Shown here: piece after piece, positions 54,012 to 62,684 of the stretch
Layout of the letters: each line of letters opens with the position of its first letter
How positions within the stretch are numbered: the first letter of the stretch is position 1
Source: Streptomyces mirabilis
GTDB taxonomy: Bacteria > Actinomycetota > Actinomycetes > Streptomycetales > Streptomycetaceae
Reading direction: 5' to 3'
DNA length: 64,000 bases
Assembly: GCF_018310535.1 (NCBI RefSeq)
Contig: NZ_CP074102.1
Coordinates: 7,564,001 to 7,628,000, forward strand
The notes under the pieces: generated by a model
The model's input: the letters and a program-made list of their open reading frames with translations, nothing else
What the model was told of the DNA's origin: nothing
Database searches by the model: none
Translations under genes and position numbers: made by a program

Positions 54012-54615
54012 ATGCGCACCACGACACTGGGCAGCAAGGGACCCGAGTTCGGTGTGATCGGCCTGGGATGCATGGGCATGACCTTCTCGTACGACATGAG
54101 GACCCCGCGCGACGAAGCCACCTCCGTCGCGGTCGTCCTCCCCCAAGTCTCGGCTTCGCTCGACAGGGGGGGACCCCCATGGCGCTCGACCTGGGCGCCA
54201 CCCTCATCGACAGGCCCCCACACCAACGAGGAACTGGTCGGACGGGCGCTGGCGGGCGGCCACCGGGAGCGGGCGGTACTGGCCACGAAGGTCGGCCTGG
54301 TCGTGAGCGATCCGACCGGCGGTCCCGGCAACTCCCCGGTCATCGTCAACAACGGCCGCCCCGAGCACGTACGGAAGTCGATCGACGAGAGCCTGCGCCG
54401 CCTCGGTCTGTGAGATCGCCGAGCGGGCCGGGATCACCCCGGCGCAGGTGGCACTCGCGTGGCTGGTCGCCCAGGGACGGTACGTCGTCCCCATCCCCGG
54501 GACCAAGACCCCGAAGTACCTGGCGGACAACGCCGACGCGGGTGACGTGGAGCTGAGCGCGGCGGCCCTGGCCGACCTGGACGCCCTTCCCGCACCGGAA
54601 GGCGGCCGCTACTGA
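54012..54615 (+). pseudogene. Aldo/keto reductase pseudogene
   Basis: The start is intact (GAGAGGA before ATG 54012; LGSKGPEFGVIGLGCMGMTF). At 54139-54180 a palindromic mini-repeat interrupts the frame before ALDLGATLID. The residues between LID and GPHTNEELVGRALAGGHRER (normally the catalytic-Asp region) are damaged. After SIDESLRRLGL a stop occurs at 54411. The sequence then jumps to the C-terminal AERAGITPAQVALAWLVAQG and VPIPGTKTPKYL, omitting about 110 residues of barrel with the catalytic Lys and His. It cannot make an active enzyme. Confidence 0.85.
54139..54180. repeat. REP-like palindromic mini-repeat
   Basis: A 42-bp sequence beginning TCCCCCAAGTCTCGGCTTCG and ending GGGGGGACCCCCATGG. 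Its halves pair as CCCCC...GGGGG with an inner CGGCTTCGCTCG part. I recall near-identical palindromes scattered in other Streptomyces genomes. Here it lies inside an aldo/keto reductase gene. Confidence 0.65.
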
Positions 54616-54630
54616 AACGAGCGGCGCGGG

Positions 54631-54659
54631 CCTACGGGGGGCATGCTGCCCCTCGTAGG
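54631..54659 (+). terminator. Hairpin between aldo/keto pseudogene and SDR gene
   Basis: A 13-bp stem with one mismatch (CCTACGGGGGGCA / TGCCCCTCGTAGG), loop TGC, no T-tract, 15 bp after the pseudogene's end. Confidence 0.55.
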
Positions 54660-54690
54660 CTGCCCCACCCCCGAGGCCCCAAGGAAGACC

Positions 54691-55356
54691 ATGACCACCA
54701 TCGCCATCATCGGAGCCGGACCCGGCCTCGGAGTCGCCGTCGCACGGCGGTTCGGCCGCGAGGGGTTCGACGTCGCTCTCATCACCCGCACCACGGACCG
54801 GGCACACGCGCTCTCCGCCGATCTGGCGGGCGAGGGACTGACGGCGCGCGGTTTCGCGGCCGACGTACGCGACCCGAAGGCGCTCGAAGCGGCGCTGGAC
54901 GCGGCGACCGCGACCCTGGGGCCCATCGAGGTCATGCAGTACAGCCCGGTCCCGCAGCGGGAGTTCATGCGGCCGGTCCTGGAAACCACCCCCGGCGACC
55001 TCGTGGGACCGATCGAGTTCTCGGTGTACGGCCCCGTCGCCGCCGTGCGCCAGGTGCTGCCCGGCATGCGCGCCCTCGGCCGCGGCACCATCGTCTTCGT
55101 CAACGGCGGCACCGCCGCGGTACCCCACCCCGACCGGGCCGGCACCTCCATCGCCTTCGCTGCCGAGAGCGCCTACGGACACCTGTTGCACGGCGCCCTC
55201 GCCGACGAGGGCATCCACGTCGCACAACTCGTCATCCCCGGCGCGATCAGCCCCGGACACCCCAGGAAGGACCCCGCCGTGCTCGCGGAGACCATCTGGA
55301 ACATCCACCAGGACCAGCACGGCTACCGGCACTTCGCCGACGACCTCGACTCCTGA
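54691..55356 (+). CDS. Short-chain dehydrogenase/reductase-like protein lacking the YxxxK motif
   Basis: A 221-residue Rossmann protein. Nucleotide motif IAIIGAGPGLGVAVARRFGR (GxxxGxG variant) at residues 4-23, then ITRTTDRAHAL and a conserved DV (FAADVRD). The strand leading to the usual catalytic Ser is GRGTIVFVNGGTAAVPHPDR. Where YxxxK is expected, SAYGHLLHGALADEG is found: Tyr is present but Lys is replaced. Atypical SDRs of this sort may bind cofactor without normal redox chemistry. ATG 54691 follows AAGGAAG. Confidence 0.75.
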   Translation: MTTIAIIGAGPGLGVAVARRFGREGFDVALITRTTDRAHALSADLAGEGLTARGFAADVRDPKALEAALDAATATLGPIEVMQYSPVPQREFMRPVLETTPGDLVGPIEFSVYGPVAAVRQVLPGMRALGRGTIVFVNGGTAAVPHPDRAGTSIAFAAESAYGHLLHGALADEGIHVAQLVIPGAISPGHPRKDPAVLAETIWNIHQDQHGYRHFADDLDS

Positions 55357-55412
55357 CGGGCGGTGCCCGAGCAGCGCCCTCAGGCCCCTTCGGCCTCACT
55401 CGATATTGCTTA

Positions 55413-55424
55413 ACTTATGCAAGT
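55413..55424. promoter_or_regulatory. Short dyad upstream of marR
   Basis: ACTTATGCAAGT (4-bp arms) lies 19 bp before the MarR start within A/T-rich DNA, a plausible autoregulatory site. Confidence 0.35.
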
Positions 55425-55442
55425 AGACGTTAAAGTCGTCCC

Positions 55443-55961
55443 ATGTCGACACCGCCGCCCACAGCAGCCGATTCCGCGTCGACGGACGTGGCCGAGATCG
55501 AGCGTGCGCTCACCCGGATCTCATATCTGACCAGCAGGGTTCGTCAGCATGAGCGCCTCATGGCACTGGCCGGGCTGGCCCTGGACCGGGCCGCCGTCGC
55601 GCTGTTGCGCCAGGTCGCCGACTCGGGCTCGCTGCGGCCCAGTGAGCTGGCGAACCTGCTGTCCGTCGAGGCGTCCCACGTGACCCGGCAGGTGCAGCAG
55701 CTGGAGAAGACCGGTTGTCTGACGCGTGTCCCGGACCCGAACGACCGCCGAGCCCAGCGCATCGAACTCACGCCGGCCGGCCGGGACGCGGTCGACCGCG
55801 TGCGGGAGGCGAGCTGCCGAGGGATGTCGGTCGCGTTGGCGGACTGGTCGCCGGGAGACCTGGAGCAGCTCGCCACACTGTGCCATCGGCTGGCCGACGA
55901 CTTCTTCGATCACGCCGAGGACGAGATCGACCTGGCGCCCGAGGTCCCTCGCAAGGCCTGA
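55443..55961 (+). CDS. MarR-family transcriptional regulator
   Basis: 172 residues. Winged helix: LDRAAVALLRQVADSGSLRP, ELANLLSVEASHVTRQVQQL, and the wing TGCLTRVPDPNDRRAQRIEL with the conserved DPNDRR. Flanking helices form the dimer interface. MarR proteins respond to small phenolic or fatty-acid-like ligands. It follows the SDR gene on the same strand with 86 bp between, and is convergent with the acyl-CoA dehydrogenase operon. Its target is not fixed by context. Confidence 0.85.
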   Translation: MSTPPPTAADSASTDVAEIERALTRISYLTSRVRQHERLMALAGLALDRAAVALLRQVADSGSLRPSELANLLSVEASHVTRQVQQLEKTGCLTRVPDPNDRRAQRIELTPAGRDAVDRVREASCRGMSVALADWSPGDLEQLATLCHRLADDFFDHAEDEIDLAPEVPRKA

Positions 55962-55988
55962 CCGGTTTCGCGATCCTGGGTCCGACTT

Positions 55989-56024
55989 GGCGGCGCCGAG
56001 GCCCGGTCGAGCCTCGGCGCCGCC
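55989..56024. terminator. Bidirectional terminator between marR and the acyl-CoA dehydrogenase operon
   Basis: A perfect 14-bp stem (GGCGGCGCCGAGGC and complement) with an 8-nt loop lies between two convergent genes. Confidence 0.7.
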
Positions 56025-56086
56025 GGTCGGGAATGCGTGCCGTACGACGTTCCCCCCGCCCCGCCGCCCCCCAGGACCCCGTACCG

Positions 56087-57256
56087 TCAACGGTTCCTGG
56101 GCAGCCTGAGGTGGCGTTCAGCGATGATCTCCCGGAGGATCTCGCTGGTCCCGCCATAGATGGTGCCGACCACCGCCGCCCGGAAGCCCTCCTCGAACCT
56201 GCCGTCCGCGGGGGCGCCGGCCGCCTCGGGGGCCAGTACGCCCTCGGCGCCCAGGATGTCGAGGATGTCGCTGGAGTGGCGCTGGGCGGCCTCCGTGGCG
56301 AACAGCTTCCACATCGACCCCTCGACACCGGGCAGGTCGCCCTTCTGGGCGCGCCAGCGGTTGCGCAGGGCGAGCAGGCGGGTGACCTCCTCGTCGACCG
56401 CCATCCTGCCGATCCGCTCGGCGGCCAGGGGGTCGTCGAGGACCGTCGTCCCGTCGGAGCGTCGCGCGGTGCGTGCCCAGGCGGCCAGATCCCTGACCAG
56501 AGATCCGCCGTCCGAACCGGGGCTGGACGCGGAGCGTTCGTGGACCAGCGCCACGTGCATGACGCCCCACCCGCCGTCGACCCCGCCGAGGCGCGCGGAA
56601 TCCGGGACCCGCACGCCGGCGTAGAACGTGGCGTTGGTGCGCTGCCCGCCGAGCGTGTGGATCGGCTGGATGTCGTACCCGGCGTTGTCGGTCGGCACGA
56701 GGAACATCGACAGCCCCTTGTGCTTCGGCGCGTCCGGATTGGTGCGGGCCAGCACGAACACATGGCTGCACAGCTGGGCGGTGCTGGTGAACATCTTCTG
56801 GCCGTTGATGACCCACTCGTCGCCGTCCCGGACCGCGGTGGTCTTCGCCGCGGCGACGTCCGAGCCGGAATCGGGCTCGCTGTACCCCAGGGCGATCAGC
56901 CGCTCTCCGCGGAGCGCGGCCGGGATGTACTCGCGCTTCTGCTCCTCGGTTCCCACGTGCTCGATGGTGCGCAGCACCATGGAGGTAGTGGACCAGCCGT
57001 CGGAGGCGAGCCCCATGCGGCCGAGTTCGTCGAACACGGCCCGGGCGAAGCCGGGATCGACCTCGCTCCCGCCGTACTCGGGCGCCCAGTCGGCCGCGAG
57101 GATCCCGTCGCGCGCGAGCAGGGCATGCAGCTCGGCCGTCTGATGCGTGCCGGTGCGGCGCTGTTCCTCCACCCACTCCGGTCGCGTATGAGCCTCGACC
57201 CAGGCGCAGGCCGCCTCGCGGTGCGAGGCCAGTTCGTCGAATTCGCGGAAGTCCAT
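56087..57256 (-). CDS. Acyl-CoA dehydrogenase, second gene of pair
   Basis: A 389-residue FAD enzyme of acyl-CoA beta-oxidation type. ALGYSEPDSGSDVAAAKTTA is the FAD/substrate motif of the middle domain, followed by DEWVINGQKMFTSTAQLCSH. The C-terminal signature is VVGTIYGGTSEILREIIAER. The usual catalytic Glu before GT is Gly here (GGT), so the base may be elsewhere or come from the partner. The start ATG lies 2 bp after the stop of the other dehydrogenase gene, so they are co-translated and may form a heteromer. Confidence 0.85.
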   Translation of the reverse strand: MDFREFDELASHREAACAWVEAHTRPEWVEEQRRTGTHQTAELHALLARDGILAADWAPEYGGSEVDPGFARAVFDELGRMGLASDGWSTTSMVLRTIEHVGTEEQKREYIPAALRGERLIALGYSEPDSGSDVAAAKTTAVRDGDEWVINGQKMFTSTAQLCSHVFVLARTNPDAPKHKGLSMFLVPTDNAGYDIQPIHTLGGQRTNATFYAGVRVPDSARLGGVDGGWGVMHVALVHERSASSPGSDGGSLVRDLAAWARTARRSDGTTVLDDPLAAERIGRMAVDEEVTRLLALRNRWRAQKGDLPGVEGSMWKLFATEAAQRHSSDILDILGAEGVLAPEAAGAPADGRFEEGFRAAVVGTIYGGTSEILREIIAERHLRLPRNR

Positions 57257-57258
57257 CG

Positions 57259-58365
57259 TCAGCCCGCCCTCTCTGCCGGTGCCTGTGCCGCGCCGAAGAC
57301 GCGGTGCGCGAGCCGCGCGTACGCCGCGCGGGAGTCGCCCGCGACGAGTGACCAGGCCTTCGCCCGCCGGAAGTAGAGCTGGATGTCGTACTCCAGCGTG
57401 TAGCCGTATCCGCCGTGGAAGTGCAGGACCTCCGACGTCGTCTTGAAGGCGGTCTCCGCGGCGAACAGGAAGGCCATGGTCGCCGAGGTGTCGGCCGTGG
57501 GCAGGTTCTCGTCCTGTGCCCAGGCCGCCTCGTAGGCCAGCAGGCGGGCGCCGTCGAGGGCGATCGCGTTGTCGGCCAGGCGGTGCTGGATGGTCTGGAA
57601 CGTGCCGATGAGCACGCCGAACGCCTTGCGTTGCATCACGTAGTCGACGCCGATGGCGAGGGACTTCGAGCCGAGGCCGAAGAGCGCCGCGCCGGTCAGC
57701 AGTTCCCACCGGCTCAGGGCGCGGCGATAGGCGCGGACGGCGGCCGGTCCGCGCGCCAGTACCAGGGCGTCTTCCGTGTCGATACGGCAGTCGGCGAGCG
57801 GAAGTGCCCCGAGATTGTGGACGGCTCCGCCCGGCGTGGCGGGGCCGCGGTCCGGCTGCTGGAGCAGGAGGAGTTCGTCACCCCGCAGGACGGCCACGAG
57901 ATCGGCCACCGCGCCCGCCGGAACCAGCCGTGCGAGGTCGCCCGGCGCCGGGCGGAGGGCCAGGGTCGCCAGGAACTCGCCCGCGACGGCGCGTGCGGTG
58001 AGGGACTCCAGGCGGGCGTCCGGCTCGCCGGACGACGACGAGCCCGCGTCCGGCGACGAACCTCCGTCGGACAGCGACGCGATGAGGTCGTTCGCCACCG
58101 CCGCCTCGATCAGGGGCACCGGAGCGAGGGACTGCCCGAGGCACTCCGCCGCGATGGCCAGTTCCACGAAACCGGCACCGCCGCCACCGAGGTGCTCGGG
58201 TACGGCGATCGCGGCGAGCCCCAGGTCGACGACCTTCCGCCACAGCGCCGCGTCGAACCCGAGTGGCTCCGCCGCCCGTACGGCCGCGGTGGACGACTCC
58301 TTCTCGAAGAACGTGCGCAATGTGTCGCGAAGCGCCGTCTGGTCGTCCGTGAAGTCCAGGTCCAC
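57259..58365 (-). CDS. Acyl-CoA dehydrogenase, first gene of pair
   Basis: A 368-residue acyl-CoA dehydrogenase. N-terminal helical domain: DFTDDQTALRDTLRTFFEKE, then GLAAIAVPEHLGGGGAGFVE. A short low-complexity insert (SLSDGGSSPDAGSSSSGE) lies near residues 97-113. The C-terminal domain contains VDYVMQRKAFGVLIGTFQTI and HFHGGYGYTLEYDIQLYFRR, with a Glu where the base usually sits. The middle beta domain is shorter than normal and lacks the TEP.SGSD motif, which its partner keeps. Such complementary pairs form alpha2beta2 enzymes in steroid or branched-acyl degradation. Start GTG 58365. Confidence 0.85.
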   Translation of the reverse strand: MDLDFTDDQTALRDTLRTFFEKESSTAAVRAAEPLGFDAALWRKVVDLGLAAIAVPEHLGGGGAGFVELAIAAECLGQSLAPVPLIEAAVANDLIASLSDGGSSPDAGSSSSGEPDARLESLTARAVAGEFLATLALRPAPGDLARLVPAGAVADLVAVLRGDELLLLQQPDRGPATPGGAVHNLGALPLADCRIDTEDALVLARGPAAVRAYRRALSRWELLTGAALFGLGSKSLAIGVDYVMQRKAFGVLIGTFQTIQHRLADNAIALDGARLLAYEAAWAQDENLPTADTSATMAFLFAAETAFKTTSEVLHFHGGYGYTLEYDIQLYFRRAKAWSLVAGDSRAAYARLAHRVFGAAQAPAERAG

Positions 58366-58385
58366 GAGTCAGTGCCCCCTAGTGA

Positions 58386-58399
58386 GTGACATAAGTCAC
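58386..58399. promoter_or_regulatory. Operator upstream of the acyl-CoA dehydrogenase operon
   Basis: GTGACATAAGTCAC has perfect 5-bp arms (GTGAC / GTCAC) and lies 20 bp upstream of the first dehydrogenase gene. The dyad suits a TetR- or GntR-type fatty-acid regulator; none is encoded next to it. Confidence 0.6.
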
Positions 58400-58479
58400 A
58401 TTCTCGGATTCTGGCATATGGCATTCTCACCCACGACGGGGCACTGTGGCCAGGGGGGCGACGCGCAGGCAGAGCTCGC

Positions 58480-59160
58480 TCACTCCGGGGGCCGTGAGAC
58501 CTGTACGAGGCCGCACTGGTAGGCGATGACGACCAGTTGGGCGCGGTCCCGGGCGTGGAGTTTGGTCATGGCGCGGTGCACATGGGTGCGGATGGTCAGC
58601 GGGCTGACGACGAGTTCCTGGGCGATCTCGGCGTTGGACTTTCCCTCGGCCGCCAGCGCGGTCACCTCTCGCTCGCGGGCGGTGAGAGCCGCCAGTTGTC
58701 CGGGAAGCGCCGGCTGGGCGCTGGGTGCGGGGGAGGCGAGGAAGCGGGTGACCAGGGTGTGCGTGGCCCGGGGGGAGAGAAGCGCGTCGCCCGCTGCCAC
58801 GGTGCGGATGCCGCTCAGGAGTTCGTCCGCAGTGACGTCCTTGCCGAGGAAGCCGCTGGCTCCGGCGCGCAGGGACCGGGCGACGTCCTCGTCGGTCTCG
58901 AACGTCGTGAGGATGAGTACGCGGGTGGTGGAGAGGCCGGGGTCGGCGCAGATGGTGGCGGTGGCGGTGAGGCCGTCGGCGCCCGGCATACGGATGTCCA
59001 TGAGGACGACGTCGGGGCGGTGGGTACGCGCGAGCGAGACCGCTGCCCGGCCGTCGGCGGCCTCGTCGACCACTTCCATGTCGGAGCAGGAGTCGATCAG
59101 GATGCGGAACGTCGCCCGCAGCAGGGCTTGGTCGTCCGCGAGCAGGACACGGATGGTCAT
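58480..59160 (-). CDS. Orphan NarL/FixJ-family response regulator
   Basis: A 226-residue response regulator. Receiver domain 1-120: VLLADDQALLRATFRILIDS (acidic pocket), phospho-acceptor Asp in RPDVVLMDIRMPGADGL (about 54), Thr in VLILTTFETDEDVARSLRAG, and the Lys in GASGFLGKDVTADELL. LuxR-type helix-turn-helix near 160-215: LTAREREVTALAAEGKSNAE then IAQELVVSPLTIRTHVHRAM. ATG 59160. No histidine kinase gene is adjacent, so its input is unknown. Confidence 0.9.
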   Translation of the reverse strand: MTIRVLLADDQALLRATFRILIDSCSDMEVVDEAADGRAAVSLARTHRPDVVLMDIRMPGADGLTATATICADPGLSTTRVLILTTFETDEDVARSLRAGASGFLGKDVTADELLSGIRTVAAGDALLSPRATHTLVTRFLASPAPSAQPALPGQLAALTAREREVTALAAEGKSNAEIAQELVVSPLTIRTHVHRAMTKLHARDRAQLVVIAYQCGLVQVSRPPE

Positions 59161-59423
59161 GGGGGTGAGGTCCTCTTCCGGGCCAAAGGAGCGTGAGGAG
59201 GGGAGATCTCCGAGGTCGACGGGCTGTCGTCCGTCGGGATCAACCCTCCCGTCCCCCGGCCGCGCCCACGAGAGAGTGATCTCCCGAACCCCTGGTGCAG
59301 TGGGCTACACCACCGGGGTGGAACCACTCACACCTCATACGGAGGGACAGTCGGGGAAGCCCGCGTGTCCGGAATGGGTCCGACCTCCCTGCGCCCGGGC
59401 TCGCGCCCGCCTACGCTCGCTCC

Positions 59424-60104
59424 GTGCTGCGTATCACCGACGCCCGAACGGGCGAGCCCATCGACGCCGTCCCTGCCCGCCGGAGCCTGACCCGCGTCGA
59501 GGCGCACGTGGAGCGGGACGATCTGTCCGCACTGCGCGTGCTGCTGGTCGCCGACGTGCTCGCCAGGACCCTGGAACTCGGTGGGACCCCCGTCGTCACC
59601 GTGGCCGACCCGCCCCCGGAGCTCCGGGCGCGCGCCGACGCGCTCGGCATCCGCCGGGCCGAGGGCGACCGGAGCGGTGCGGGCCCGGCCCTGCATGTCC
59701 TCGCGCCCGGCGCCACCGCCGTGGAGGGCATCCGCGTCGAGGTCGCCCCGGTGCACGGCACGGCCGACCCGGCGCTGCTGAGGATGGTCCTGCTCGCGGC
59801 CCCGCGCCGACAGCCCGTCGACTTCGCCACCGCCGACCTCGACGGCGCCCGGGAGACGCTCGCGCGCTGGCGCAAGTCCGTCGCCACCTGGGCCACCCGG
59901 CCGTCCAAGCCCGTCCCCGAGCGCGTACGCCAGGAACTGCGCGCCGCGTGGGAGGACGACCTCGACGTACCCGCCGTACTGGAGGTGCTGCGGCGCGTCG
60001 AACACGCGGACGACGTGCCGGACGGCGCCCGCTTTGAGACGTACGCCTACGCGGACCGTCTCCTCGGGCTCGAACTCACCCGTGACATCGGGGCGCAGCG
60101 GTGA
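59424..60104 (+). CDS. Cysteinyl-tRNA-synthetase-like protein of unknown function
   Basis: 226 residues. The order of weakly conserved segments recalls a shrunken cysteinyl-tRNA synthetase/MshC fold: LRITDARTGEP at the start, VLLVADVLARTLELGGTPVV (compare RYDVLRR.L...G..V), then RARADALGIRRAEGDRSGAG. The C-terminal helical WEDDLDVPAVLEVLRRVE resembles the D(D)DLNTP.AL..L segment after the catalytic domain. HIGH, KMSKS and zinc-ligand cysteines are not seen, so aminoacylation is unlikely. GTG 59424 gives a leaderless-looking start. Its stop overlaps the next start (GTGA), coupling it to the SixA-type phosphatase. Confidence 0.5.
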   Translation: MLRITDARTGEPIDAVPARRSLTRVEAHVERDDLSALRVLLVADVLARTLELGGTPVVTVADPPPELRARADALGIRRAEGDRSGAGPALHVLAPGATAVEGIRVEVAPVHGTADPALLRMVLLAAPRRQPVDFATADLDGARETLARWRKSVATWATRPSKPVPERVRQELRAAWEDDLDVPAVLEVLRRVEHADDVPDGARFETYAYADRLLGLELTRDIGAQR

Positions 60105-60646
60105 TCGCACGCGCCGGAGCGGGCCCGCTGCGCAGACTCGTCGTCCTGCGGCACGCCAAGTCGGCATGGCCGACGGGCGTCGCCGACCACGAGCGGCCCC
60201 TCGCCCCGCGTGGCCGCCGCGACGCCCCGGCCGCCGGACGCGCCCTCGCCGAGGCGGACTGTCTGCCGGACCTCGCCCTGTGCTCCACCGCCGTACGCGC
60301 CCGCCAGACCTGGGAGTTGGCGGCGCGGCAGTGGGGCACCCCGCCGCCCGTACGGTTCGACCGGCGGCTGTACGGCGCAGAGGTACCGGAGTTGCTGGCG
60401 GCCCTGCACGAAGTCCCCGACCGGATCGGGACGTTGCTGCTGATCGGACACAACCCCGGCTTGGAGGAACTCGTGCTCGAACTGGCCGGGGACAGCCTCG
60501 ACGACGCGCTGGACGACGTACGGACGAAGTTCCCGACCTCCGCGACAGCGGTCCTCGCCTGGCACGGAGACTCCTGGGACGCGCTCGCCCCGGGCACGGC
60601 GCTGCTCACGGGCATGACCGTGCCGCGGGGCAAGAAGAAAAACTGA
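60101..60646 (+). CDS. SixA-type histidine phosphatase family protein
   Basis: A 181-residue phosphoglycerate-mutase-like phosphatase. The catalytic RHG-equivalent motif is LVVLRHAKSAWPTG (RHAKS, typical of SixA), then DHERPLAPRGRRDAPAAGRA, the Arg in CSTAVRARQTWELA, and the second His in LLLIGHNPGLEELVLELAGD. SixA proteins dephosphorylate phosphohistidine. The start overlaps the upstream gene by 4 bp, so it is translated with it; a functional link to that CysRS-like protein is likely but undefined. Confidence 0.85.
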   Translation: MIARAGAGPLRRLVVLRHAKSAWPTGVADHERPLAPRGRRDAPAAGRALAEADCLPDLALCSTAVRARQTWELAARQWGTPPPVRFDRRLYGAEVPELLAALHEVPDRIGTLLLIGHNPGLEELVLELAGDSLDDALDDVRTKFPTSATAVLAWHGDSWDALAPGTALLTGMTVPRGKKKN

Positions 60647-60692
60647 CGCGGCGGGAGGGTAAGGAAGCGGGACCGGCGGGCCGGAGGAAGCG

Positions 60693-62684
60693 TTAGCCCA
60701 CGTGGATCCGGGGCCTGCGTTCGGGGTCCGGCTCGGCGCGTCGCAGCACTTCGCGGGTGACCGGGGCGACCTCGCCGTCGCCGAAGACGAGGAAGCGGAC
60801 CAGGTGGCTGAGGGGGTTGCCCTCGGTCCAGTTGAAGTAGGCGTGCGGGACCTGGCCGGTGCGGTCGCGCAGTCGCATCATGACGGCCGCGATGGTGTTG
60901 GGCACGGTCGCGCCCTCGACGCGCAGCCTGCGCACCCCGTGCTTCTCGTCGCCGTGCACGGTCAGGTCGGCGGTGAAGTCCGAGGAGTCGGTCACGAACA
61001 CCTCCAGGAACAGCACGGGACGGCCGTCCGGGATGTGCGTCTGCTCGCGCTGGCTGTACTCCTTGGCGCGATACTCGCGGGTGCTGTGCTCGTGCGGCTC
61101 GTTCGCGATCAGCCGCAGCGGTCCGCTCGCCGCGGCCTCGTCGATGAAACGGGCCGCGGCCTCGTCGAACGTGACCTCGGCGGCGCGCAGTTCGAAGGCG
61201 CGGCGCACCCGGGAGGCGAACGAGGTGATCAGGATCGCCAGGATGAAGATCAGCGCGATCTTGATGCCGTCGGGGCGTTCGATGACGTTGGTGACCAGGG
61301 TGTAGCCGAAGACCGCGGTGATCGCGCCGAAGCCGATCGCGGCGGCGCGATGGCCCCGCTGGTGCACGGCGACCGCCGAGGCGAAGGAGGCGGAGAGCAT
61401 CAGGACCAGCACACCGGTCGCGTACGCGCCGCTCTGATCGTCGACGTTCGCGTTGAACCACAGCGTGATGAGGACCGCGGCCGCCATGAAGACGAGCACG
61501 AGGGGGCGGACGGCGCGCGTCCACTCGGGGGCCATGCCGTAGCGCGGCAGATAGCGCGGCACGAGGTTGAGGAGACCGGCGAGCGCGGAGGCACCCGCGA
61601 ACCAGAGGATCGCGATGGTCGAGAGGTCGTAGACCGTGCCGAACGCCTCGCCCAGGTGCTGGTGGGCCAGGTAGGCGAGGGCACGGCCGTTCGCGGAGCC
61701 GCCGCTCTTGAACTCGTCCTGCGGGATCAGGATCGTCGTCGCCAGGCTGGACAGCAGCAGGAAGCCGCTCATGATCACGGCGGCCGTGGTGAGCAGCCTG
61801 CGGGTCTCGCGGATCCGGCCCGTCGGCTTCTCGTACGTGTCCGTCGGGTCGCCCTCGACCTGCGGCATCACCGCCACGCCCGTCTCGAAGCCGGACATGC
61901 CGAGCGCCAGCTTCGGGAAGACGAGGAGCGCCACGCCGATCATGGCGAGCGGCGAGGAGTGTTCGGCCGTCATCGCGTCGGTCCAGTCGCCGATCTTGAC
62001 CGGGTGACTGAGCACCTGCCAGGCGGAGACGGCCAGAACGACGACATTGAGGGTGAGATAGGTGGCCACGAGCGCCACCGCGATCCCGATGGCCTCCTTG
62101 AAGCCCTTCAGGAAGACCGCGCCCAGCGCGGCTATGAGAAGGAGGGTGATCCAGGTGTTCCCGCCGTGCATCCAGTGCGGAGCAAAAGGATTCTCCACGA
62201 CGTGTGCGGAGGCGTCCGCCCCGGACAGGGTGATCGTGATCAGGAAGTCGGTGGCCGCGAATCCGAGCAGCACCAGGACGAAGATCTTCCCGGCCCACCA
62301 GGGCAGCAGCCGCTCCAGCATCGCGATCGAACCCTCGCCGTGCGGGCTCTCCTTGGCGACGCGACGGTAGACCGGCAGTGCGCCGAGCAGGGTGAGCGCG
62401 ATCAGGACGAGGGTCGCGAGAGGGGAGAGCAGTCCAGCGGCGAGGGCCGCGATGCCCGGCTGGTAGCCCAGCGTGGAGAAGTAGTCGACGCCGGTGAGGC
62501 ACATCACCCGCCACCATTTGTGGCCCTGGTGCTCGGCGTCCGGGGTGGCGTGCGGGCCGGGGTGCTTGGCCGACTGCTCGCTGAGTCCCTCCAGAAGCCA
62601 CGCCCGCCAGCGCGGCGCGGCTGCGGAGGGCTCCCGTTCGAGGGGCTCCGCGGAGTCCGAACTGTCCACCTGAGTGCCGGTCAT
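60693..62684 (-). CDS. APC-superfamily amino acid permease
   Basis: A 663-residue transporter. About 12 membrane helices span residues 60-480, beginning [20 protein letters not shown] (the helix-1 unwound region), then [20 protein letters not shown], with [20 protein letters not shown] following. Helix 6-like region: [21 protein letters not shown] 170-residue cytoplasmic C-terminal domain follows ([40 protein letters not shown], and a final [19 protein letters not shown]), probably regulatory. ATG 62684 follows GGGAG. The substrate is unknown; it is convergent with the SixA-type gene. Confidence 0.8.
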   Translation of the reverse strand: MTGTQVDSSDSAEPLEREPSAAAPRWRAWLLEGLSEQSAKHPGPHATPDAEHQGHKWWRVMCLTGVDYFSTLGYQPGIAALAAGLLSPLATLVLIALTLLGALPVYRRVAKESPHGEGSIAMLERLLPWWAGKIFVLVLLGFAATDFLITITLSGADASAHVVENPFAPHWMHGGNTWITLLLIAALGAVFLKGFKEAIGIAVALVATYLTLNVVVLAVSAWQVLSHPVKIGDWTDAMTAEHSSPLAMIGVALLVFPKLALGMSGFETGVAVMPQVEGDPTDTYEKPTGRIRETRRLLTTAAVIMSGFLLLSSLATTILIPQDEFKSGGSANGRALAYLAHQHLGEAFGTVYDLSTIAILWFAGASALAGLLNLVPRYLPRYGMAPEWTRAVRPLVLVFMAAAVLITLWFNANVDDQSGAYATGVLVLMLSASFASAVAVHQRGHRAAAIGFGAITAVFGYTLVTNVIERPDGIKIALIFILAILITSFASRVRRAFELRAAEVTFDEAAARFIDEAAASGPLRLIANEPHEHSTREYRAKEYSQREQTHIPDGRPVLFLEVFVTDSSDFTADLTVHGDEKHGVRRLRVEGATVPNTIAAVMMRLRDRTGQVPHAYFNWTEGNPLSHLVRFLVFGDGEVAPVTREVLRRAEPDPERRPRIHVG

